The translations under genes and the position numbers were made by a program. Shown in pieces: positions 1-4,907 of a DNA stretch of 7,704 bases. The notes beneath the pieces were generated by a model. It did not search any database and was not told where the DNA came from. It saw only the letters and a list, made by a program, of their open reading frames with translations. Where the stretch lies: positions 1 to 7,704 of the forward strand of contig AQRZ01000015.1 in NCBI GenBank assembly GCA_000402835.1. Direction: 5' to 3'. Position 1 is the stretch's first letter; each line of letters starts with the position of its first letter. This DNA is from Synergistetes bacterium JGI 0000079-D21 (GTDB lineage: Bacteria > Synergistota > Synergistia > Synergistales > 79-D21).

Positions 1-95
1 GGCAAGGATCGTCAGGGGATCGTCCAGGGACCCTTTCATCAGGACGTTGTTGAGGGCGATGAACTTGAGGCTCACCAGCAGGGCCAGAAGGCCGG
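1..95 (-). repeat. Left copy of a 95-bp perfect inverted repeat
   Basis: The reverse complement of 1-95 matches 4963-5057 base for base. The match stops at 95/96: the next base differs, and 96-159 has no resemblance to 4902-4962. It reaches the left window edge, so the true repeat may be longer. Both copies lie in the same reading frame of two outward-facing genes and encode a first transmembrane helix plus the following loop. Confidence 0.93.
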
Positions 96-159
96 CCTGG
101 AGCAGCCACCAGCCCCACCACAGGGTCCAGAAAAACAGTTCGTTCTGTTGGGCTTCCAT
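1..159 (-). CDS. LtaS-like membrane protein, N-terminal 53 codons (partial, runs off left edge)
   Basis: Only the first 53 codons are in the window, reading leftward from ATG at 159-157. The protein begins MEAQQNELFF, continues through a tryptophan-rich hydrophobic stretch (about residues 9-22), and then enters the segment GLLALLVSLKFIALNNVLMK. From codon 22 to codon 53 it is identical to residues 21-52 of the LtaS-like protein at 4908-6788, including every synonymous base. The start is supported by a Shine-Dalgarno-like AAGGGAG (170-176, minus strand) 10 nt upstream and by a good promoter candidate at 203-231. By homology to its full-length partner I infer a polytopic membrane protein of the LtaS/alkaline-phosphatase superfamily. 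The catalytic domain lies outside the window, so the function is not shown. It could also be a truncated or silent 5' cassette rather than a complete gene. It is divergent from the GGDEF gene at 544. Confidence 0.7.
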   Translation of the reverse strand, partial: MEAQQNELFFWTLWWGWWLLQAGLLALLVSLKFIALNNVLMKGSLDDPLTILA

Positions 160-202
160 CTGTTAAAGGCTCCCTTTTGAAGGTTGGGGTTCAGCGTGTG
201 TC

Positions 203-231
203 ATCATAGTGATTCGGGCTCAAAAAGGCAA
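203..231 (-). promoter_or_regulatory. Candidate sigma-70 promoter for the left LtaS-like gene
   Basis: Read on the minus strand, TTGCCT (231-226; four of six to TTGACA) is followed after exactly 17 bp by TATGAT (208-203; five of six to TATAAT). Transcription would begin near 196 and give a leader of about 37 nt before ATG at 159, with AAGGGAG well placed in it. Spacing, box quality and position agree, but this is consensus matching only. Confidence 0.5.
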
Positions 232-335
232 GAGGTCATTTTAAATCTCCGAACTTGCCTTTGATGTGCACGATCTTTCCTAGAAAAAAAGTTAAGACTC
301 TTAATTTGCCCCAACCTGAAGGCAGGGGGTCCCTG

Positions 336-395
336 GGGGTCAGACCTTGCTCTTTGCTGGTTGCATGCAAACAGCAAAGAGCAAGGTCTGACCCC
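336..395. repeat. 60-bp REP/RAYT-like palindrome
   Basis: Arms 336-359 and 372-395 pair perfectly over 24 bp. The 12-nt centre contains its own 10-bp palindrome TTGCATGCAA (361-370), so after one mismatch the stem can continue for 5 more pairs. The outer ends read GGGGTCAGACC on both strands. From memory, GGGGTCAG-type termini are common in dispersed palindromes associated with REP-associated tyrosine transposases (Y1/IS200-like) in several proteobacterial groups. No transposase gene is in the window. It lies between two divergent promoters and lacks a T-run, so it is not a normal terminator. I infer a non-autonomous mobile palindrome that may act as a boundary between the divergent units. 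Confidence 0.75.
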
Positions 396-412
396 GGACC
401 AGACCCGGACCA
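393..412 (+). repeat. 9-bp direct repeat, 11-bp period
   Basis: CCCGGACCA occurs at 393-401 and again at 404-412, one helical turn apart. It begins at the right foot of the palindrome and ends 17 bp before the TATAAT box at 430. The second copy covers the -35 position. It could be a regulator site, or simply flank sequence created with the palindrome: a similar GGTCC lies on the left flank. Confidence 0.35.
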
Positions 413-435
413 TCCGCGAATGCCTGCGGTATAAT
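407..435 (+). promoter_or_regulatory. Candidate promoter for the GGDEF gene
   Basis: A perfect TATAAT lies at 430-435. The -35 position with 17-bp spacing (407-412, GGACCA) is a poor match, so the promoter would be weak or activator-dependent. Transcription would start near 442 and leave a leader of about 100 nt before the start at 544. A poor -35 overlapped by a direct repeat fits an activated promoter, but that is inference. Confidence 0.4.
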
Positions 436-543
436 TCCATGTCGGTGAATACCTCGTATGGAAGATTTCTTAAGGTCGACCAAGGGCTTTAAGGCCAGGG
501 CGTTTTTTTTGCTCAATCCGGCGGCGAAAGGAGAAGGATCTTC

Positions 544-2088
544 TTGCTCAAGGACAAGAAAAAGGTCCGATTCCTGGTGGTTTCCCTCTTTTTGCTGGGA
601 TTCGCCTTTTCCTATTTGGCCCTTTTTCTCAACTACCGCGGCCGGATGGAACGGCTCGGATCGGAATCCCTGGACAGGCTTTCATCGGCCGTGGAGGCCG
701 CGCTCGACGTTTACGGCCGCATGGTCGAGATGGTGTTCGACGGAACTGCCCGCCAGCCGGAAGTCCGGGTTCTGTACCACCGCGCCCAGCATGAGGCCGA
801 TCCCCAGCAAAGAGCCTTCTGGCGGGGATGCATCCGCAACCGGCTCGAACCGGCCTTCGATCGGCTTTCCTTCTACGATATCCGACTCCTGAACCTGGTC
901 CTTCCGGACGGAACGGTCTTCCTGCGAATGCATTCCCCCGACCTCTACGGGGATAACGTCCTTCCCTACAGCAGCCTGCAAAGGATCGCCCTGGAAAGGC
1001 GGGCTCCCGCAAGGGGGTTCCAGGTGGGAAAAACCGTGGGGGCTTTCCGCTTCAGTTTTCCCCTTTTTCTCGGCAGCGAGTTCCTGGGTTCGGCGGAATA
1101 CGGCCTTTCGTCTTCCGCTCTCCTGGAGCTGCTCCAGAGCCAGTTCCCGGGCCACTACTTCCTGCTGCTTCGCTCGGAGACCCTTCAATTCCTGGAAAGT
1201 GAGGAGCGTTCGAGGCAGTACATCCAAAGCCGATACGCAAAGGGGTTTTACGAGGAAGTCCAGGCACAGGAAGGGCAGCTTTCTCCAAAGGAGCTTGACC
1301 CCGAAGTCCTGGAACGGCTTCAGAAAGAGGCCGAACGGCTGATCGGGAAAAAGCTTTCGTCCCTATTCGGCGGGGAACCGTTTTTCTTCTTCGTGAACGC
1401 CGGCCGGCAATCCTACGTGTTCACCTACCTGCCCATAAAGGGTCCGAGCGGGGACTTCCTGGGTTACATCGCGGGGATCAACCGGAATCCCTCAGCGGAA
1501 GAACTCCTGAAAATCTACCTGCATTTTGCCTTCCTCCTCCTTCTCTTTTTCGCCATGGCGGCCCTGCTTCTCTATCAAGCCGTTCGTTCCCACTCGAAAC
1601 TCGTGGACGAGGCGATGTTCGATTCGCTCACCGGCGCCCTGAAAAAGGCAGAATTTGAAGCCCTGGCGAAAAGTGAAGCAGATCGTGCCAAACGGTACCG
1701 GTTTCCCCTTTCGGTGATCCTGTTCGACCTGGACGGGTTCAAGTCCGTGAACGACCTTCACGGCCACATCGCGGGCGATTCCGTCCTGAAGACCCTGGCG
1801 CACGCCATACGGGGATCCATCCGTGGAACTGACCGCTTTTTCCGCTGGGGAGGGGACGAATTTCTCCTCGTTCTGCCCCACACGGGAAAGGAAGGAGCCC
1901 GAAAACTGGCCGAGAAGCTTCTGCAACTGGCGGGCCGGATCGAAGCCGGTCCCGTGAAAGGAGTCTCCCTCAGCCTGGGGATCGCAGAACTCGAGGAAGA
2001 CGACACGGACCTGGGAACGGTCCTGGTACGCGCCGACGAAGCCCTCTACCGGGCGAAAGAGAAGGGGAAAAGCCAGGTCAGCGACTAG
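544..2088 (+). CDS. Membrane diguanylate cyclase with dCache-like sensor and GGDEF domain
   Basis: A 514-residue inner-membrane enzyme expected to condense two GTP into cyclic di-GMP. One membrane helix (about 9-29) and a second (324-346) flank a periplasmic sensor of about 290 residues. The sensor carries PDGTVFLRMHSPDLYGD (121-137) and a later GFQVGK...FRFSFPL...LGSAEYG pattern, typical of double-Cache (dCache_3-like) domains that bind small ligands. The GGDEF domain spans about 355-512: DSLTG (360-364), the metal-binding stretch FDLDGFK (394-400), the active site GGDEF (436-440) and the closing ADEALYRAKEKGK. The product-inhibition site RxxD is present as RGTD (427-430), five residues before GGDEF, so feedback inhibition is expected. 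The start is TTG at 544: it is the first start codon after the in-frame stop at 490, AAAGGAG (527-533) lies 10 nt upstream, and it keeps the first helix. The ligand is unknown. An HD-GYP gene follows 73 bp downstream. Confidence 0.9.
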   Translation: MLKDKKKVRFLVVSLFLLGFAFSYLALFLNYRGRMERLGSESLDRLSSAVEAALDVYGRMVEMVFDGTARQPEVRVLYHRAQHEADPQQRAFWRGCIRNRLEPAFDRLSFYDIRLLNLVLPDGTVFLRMHSPDLYGDNVLPYSSLQRIALERRAPARGFQVGKTVGAFRFSFPLFLGSEFLGSAEYGLSSSALLELLQSQFPGHYFLLLRSETLQFLESEERSRQYIQSRYAKGFYEEVQAQEGQLSPKELDPEVLERLQKEAERLIGKKLSSLFGGEPFFFFVNAGRQSYVFTYLPIKGPSGDFLGYIAGINRNPSAEELLKIYLHFAFLLLLFFAMAALLLYQAVRSHSKLVDEAMFDSLTGALKKAEFEALAKSEADRAKRYRFPLSVILFDLDGFKSVNDLHGHIAGDSVLKTLAHAIRGSIRGTDRFFRWGGDEFLLVLPHTGKEGARKLAEKLLQLAGRIEAGPVKGVSLSLGIAELEEDDTDLGTVLVRADEALYRAKEKGKSQVSD

Positions 2089-2124
2089 GGAGAACCGCGA
2101 AAGAAACAGGAAACGGAGGAGTAC

Positions 2125-2153
2125 TTGTAGAATCTTGTTTAGTGCGATACATT
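2125..2153 (+). promoter_or_regulatory. Weak candidate promoter before the HD-GYP gene
   Basis: TTGTAG (2125-2130; three of six) and TACATT (2148-2153; four of six) are 17 bp apart in a locally AT-rich spot of the 73-bp gap. Transcription would start close to 2160, almost at ATG 2162, giving a leaderless message. Read-through from the GGDEF gene is just as likely, because no terminator lies between them. Confidence 0.25.
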
Positions 2154-2161
2154 ATTGAAAT

Positions 2162-4594
2162 ATGAGCATTAGAGTCGACGTCGATCCCCGCGAGGATGTG
2201 TTGCCCTTGAGGAAGCAGGCGTTTTTCTTTTTCGGCATGGGGGTCCTTCTGTGGTGGGGTTCCCGTCAAAACTACCTTCTCTTCCATTCCGTCGTCGAGA
2301 TCGGCTCGGTGGTCGTCGCCTGCCTGATGGGCTTCCTGGCGCTGTCGATCCCGAAAGGCGAACGCAATCCGCTGGCTTGCGGGATCGGGGCCCTTTACCT
2401 CGTGGTGGCAGCCGTCGACGTCCTCCACACCCTGGCTTACAAGGGGATGGGGGTATTCACGGGCTTTTCGGCCAACCTGCCGACCCAGCTCTGGATTTTG
2501 GCCCGAATCCTGGAATCCGCCGGACTGCTCGCCGTCATCCTTTTCCATTCAAGGCGCCTGTTTTTCCCCGCATTTTCCACCGTCCTCCTCCTGTTTTCGA
2601 TCGCCGGCCTGGCTGCCGTCTTCAGCGGCAGGTTCCCCGACTGCTATCTTCCCGAAACGGGCCTGACCTTTTTCAAAATCTTCGCCGAGTGGGGAATCTC
2701 GGCCGTCCTGGTCCTTTCGGCCGTCATCGTCTTCCGTTCTGAAAACCCGGTTCTTAGACCCTTCCGAAGGGCCCTGGCCGCAAGCCTTTTCCTGACGGTG
2801 GCCAGCGAGATGTCCTTCACTCTCTACACGGACGTTTATGGGGCCATGAACATGCTCGGGCACCTTTTCAAAGCGGCTTCCTTCTACGTCCTGCTGGTGG
2901 GGGTTGTCCGGAAAAGCCTGGAAAACCCCCTGTTCACCGTTTACCTCCCGGTCCTGCATGGCCAGCAGGAATTCCTGAAGGGGCTTTCCGGGCCTTCCTT
3001 CCTACTGGATGCCCGGGGACTCGTCGTCCTCTCCAACCGGGACGTGCCTTCGGGAACGCCCCTGGAAGAAGCCCTGCCGGAAGGCCTTCGAAGACAGGCG
3101 GAAGAATGGCTCCAGGAGGTCAAAAATGGGAAGGATGTCCTCCGCCGGGAGATCTCCTTCGACGGGACGGACCTGCTTGTTACGGTCCGGGGCCTGAAAG
3201 ATCTGGAAGGGAAGTTTTCGGGTGCGGCCTTCGTCTCCCTGGACCTGACCGAGCAGAGGAAAAACACGGCCAGGGTCCGTTTCCTTTCCTCGATCGTGGA
3301 GAACAGCCTCAACGAGATCTACGTTTTAGACCCCCACATGCTGCGTTTCGAATACGCCAACAGGGGAGCCCTGGAAGCCCTCGGGCTCCGGCCCGGGGAA
3401 ATCCTGGGCAGGACCCTCCTGGACATTGCGCCGAACCTCACCCTGGAACAGCTCCTTGAAAGAATAGACCCGATCTGTTCCGGAAGGCAGGAAACCGTCT
3501 CCTTCGTGGAGCAGCACCGAAAAAGCGACGGGGGCCTGTACGAGGTCTTCCTCCGGCTCCAGGGATTTGGCGAAGGGGCGGACCGAAAGATCGTGGCCAT
3601 GGGCCTGGACGTCTCCCGAAGAGTACGGACCCTTTCGACCCTTCGGGAAACGAACGCAATGCTGGCCCAGCTTTTCGAGAATGCCCCGGTTGGCATGTTC
3701 TACTGCGACAAAGAGGGAAGGGTCCTCAAGGTCAACCGGGCCGCTCTCCGGATGTTCGGCTACCGGAAGGACGAGGTGCTCAAAAAGACGGTCGAGGAGA
3801 TCCTGGTTCCCGAGGCTGACCGGGAGATCTCACTCGGACACTGGAAAACCCTTTTCGGCGAAGGCAGGTCCATCCTCCTGGAAGCAACGAGAAGGAAAAA
3901 GGACGGAAGCAGCCTGCCGATTCGGGTGATCGGCGTTCCGGTCTTCGTGAAGGGGGAAGCGAAAGGCGCCTATTTGCTTTACGTGGACCTCACAGCCGAA
4001 AGGGAGGCCAGAAAAGCCACGGAGAGGCTGAACCGGCTGCTGGAAGCCCAGGTCCGGGAGGAGCGCAGGGTCTGGGAAGAGACGATCAAAGTGCTGGCCA
4101 GGGCAACGGAGCTCCGGGATCCCTACACGGCAGGCCACCAGCGGAGGGTGGCGAGCCTGGCGCGGGCCATCGCCGAAGAGATTGGAATGGAACCGGAGGC
4201 CTGCCATCGGGTCGAGATGGCCGCCACGATCCACGATGTCGGGAAAATCGAGGTCCCCTCGGAAATCCTGGTCAAGCCCGGCGCTCTCAGCCCTCTCGAA
4301 CGCGGATTGATCCAGCTTCACTGCGAAGCCGGCAGGGAGATTCTCGAGGACGTCGTTCTTTCCTGGCCGCTGGCCGGAGATCGTCTACCAGCACCACGAG
4401 CGCCTGGACGGCTCGGGATACCCGCAGGGCCTGAAAGGCGACGAGATTCTCCTCGAGGCCCGGATTATCGCGGTAGCCGACACTGTCGAGGCCATGGCCT
4501 CGCACCGGCCTTACCGTCCCGCGAGGGGCATCGGCGAAGCCATGGCGGAAATCGAGCGTGGGCGTGGTCTCCAATACGATCCCGTCGTGTCTGA
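2162..4594 (+). CDS. MASE3-PAS-HD-GYP cyclic-di-GMP phosphodiesterase, frameshifted (ORF as read)
   Basis: Predicted to hydrolyse cyclic di-GMP in response to signals sensed in the membrane and cytoplasm. Residues about 20-255 match the MASE3 membrane sensor: YLLFHSVVE (38-46), DVLHTLAYKGMGVF (86-99), NLPTQLWI (105-112), SEMSFTLYTDVYG (215-227) and GHLFKAASFY (233-242). A degenerate PAS-like region (about 268-365), a PAS (about 371-487) and a clearer PAS (about 496-615, NAPVGMFYCD and FGYRKDEVL) follow. Then come a charged helical linker and the HD-GYP domain, with RDPYTAGHQ (652-660), HDVGK (691-695) and H720. After Ala738 (codon 4373-4375) homology jumps to the next frame because of one extra G at 4376 or 4377. 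The residues read from there to 4594 resemble nothing. Without that base the protein would have 851 residues and end at 4718. ATG 2162 is the first start after an in-frame TGA at 2156; no Shine-Dalgarno is visible. Confidence 0.85.
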   Translation: MSIRVDVDPREDVLPLRKQAFFFFGMGVLLWWGSRQNYLLFHSVVEIGSVVVACLMGFLALSIPKGERNPLACGIGALYLVVAAVDVLHTLAYKGMGVFTGFSANLPTQLWILARILESAGLLAVILFHSRRLFFPAFSTVLLLFSIAGLAAVFSGRFPDCYLPETGLTFFKIFAEWGISAVLVLSAVIVFRSENPVLRPFRRALAASLFLTVASEMSFTLYTDVYGAMNMLGHLFKAASFYVLLVGVVRKSLENPLFTVYLPVLHGQQEFLKGLSGPSFLLDARGLVVLSNRDVPSGTPLEEALPEGLRRQAEEWLQEVKNGKDVLRREISFDGTDLLVTVRGLKDLEGKFSGAAFVSLDLTEQRKNTARVRFLSSIVENSLNEIYVLDPHMLRFEYANRGALEALGLRPGEILGRTLLDIAPNLTLEQLLERIDPICSGRQETVSFVEQHRKSDGGLYEVFLRLQGFGEGADRKIVAMGLDVSRRVRTLSTLRETNAMLAQLFENAPVGMFYCDKEGRVLKVNRAALRMFGYRKDEVLKKTVEEILVPEADREISLGHWKTLFGEGRSILLEATRRKKDGSSLPIRVIGVPVFVKGEAKGAYLLYVDLTAEREARKATERLNRLLEAQVREERRVWEETIKVLARATELRDPYTAGHQRRVASLARAIAEEIGMEPEACHRVEMAATIHDVGKIEVPSEILVKPGALSPLERGLIQLHCEAGREILEDVVLSWPLAGDRLPAPRAPGRLGIPAGPERRRDSPRGPDYRGSRHCRGHGLAPALPSREGHRRSHGGNRAWAWSPIRSRRV

Positions 4595-4718
4595 TGCCTG
4601 CCTCAGGCTTTTCAGGGAAGGAAGGTTTTCTCTATTCCGAAAGAAGAAAGCACCCGAAGAAACTCCCGGGTCGGCTGAAGAGGTCGCGAAGGTCGAAGAG
4701 ATCGAACGGGAGGGCTAA
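4377..4718 (+). pseudogene. C-terminal half of the HD-GYP domain, in shifted frame
   Basis: This frame continues the phosphodiesterase after the one-base shift. It begins EIVYQHHERLDGSGYP, which holds the family's HHExxDGxGYP signature, followed by ARIIAVADTVEAMASHRPYR and a YDPVV stretch, all typical HD-GYP sequence. It ends with a charged tail of about 25 residues and TAA at 4716-4718. It has no start of its own until ATG at 4494, downstream of the GYP motif, and no ribosome binding site there, so it is unlikely to be made as a separate useful protein. Conservation on both sides of the shift means the lesion is very recent, is a sequencing or assembly error, or is bypassed by slippage. The sequence alone cannot decide. 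Confidence 0.85.
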
Positions 4719-4799
4719 GGTCCGGCAGCCATCGCCAGAAAGGCCGAAAAAGAGTGATCGGACACCGAAGAACAAACAATTAGAAATTCGAACGGGCGG

Positions 4800-4828
4800 T
4801 TCCCTTTTTGGAAAACAGGGTGTAAAAT
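4800..4828 (+). promoter_or_regulatory. Candidate promoter for the LtaS-like gene
   Basis: TAAAAT (4823-4828; five of six) is preceded after 17 bp by TTCCCT (4800-4805; three of six). It lies in an AT-richer part of the 189-bp gap between the HD-GYP gene and the LtaS-like gene. Transcription would begin near 4835, leaving a leader of about 70 nt. No terminator was found in the gap, so read-through from the c-di-GMP genes is possible. Confidence 0.35.
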
Positions 4829-4895
4829 GCCCGCGTGAAAAAATCGGCTGACTTTTCCCGACGTTCCATATAAAGAGGAAGGAAAGCCGCCGCCC

Positions 4896-4900
4896 GGAGG
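4896..4900 (+). promoter_or_regulatory. GGAGG ribosome binding site that favours the GTG start at 4908
   Basis: GGAGG ends one base before ATG 4902, too close for normal initiation, but 7 nt before the in-frame GTG at 4908, which is ideal spacing. The longer ATG start adds only two residues (MY). Confidence 0.65.
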
Positions 4901-4907
4901 AATGTAC

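Larger units (their letters stand above)
160..543. other. Divergent intergenic region with promoters and a REP-like palindrome
   Basis: This 384-bp gap separates two outward-facing genes. It is more AT-rich than the flanking genes from about 200 to 310. It holds a minus-strand promoter candidate (203-231), a large hairpin (336-395), a short direct repeat (393-412), a TATAAT box (430-435), a run of eight T (503-510) and the ribosome binding site of the gene at 544. I see no convincing small gene in it. An open frame at 440-204 on the minus strand mainly spans the palindrome and has no ribosome binding site. Confidence 0.75.

Noticed and set aside
336..395. Bidirectional terminator
   Set aside because: No T-run on either strand, and it lies between two gene starts rather than between gene ends.
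204..440. 78-codon minus-strand frame in the divergent gap
   Set aside because: It spans the palindrome and the minus-strand promoter, has no ribosome binding site and no recognisable sequence.
458..892. 144-codon plus-strand frame starting ATG 458
   Set aside because: It overlaps the GGDEF gene out of frame, has Ser/Arg/Trp-rich shadow composition and no Shine-Dalgarno.
4719..4901. Terminator or riboswitch between the HD-GYP and LtaS-like genes
   Set aside because: I found only short imperfect stems (for example CCCT...AGGG near 4802-4820) and nothing resembling a c-di-GMP riboswitch core.
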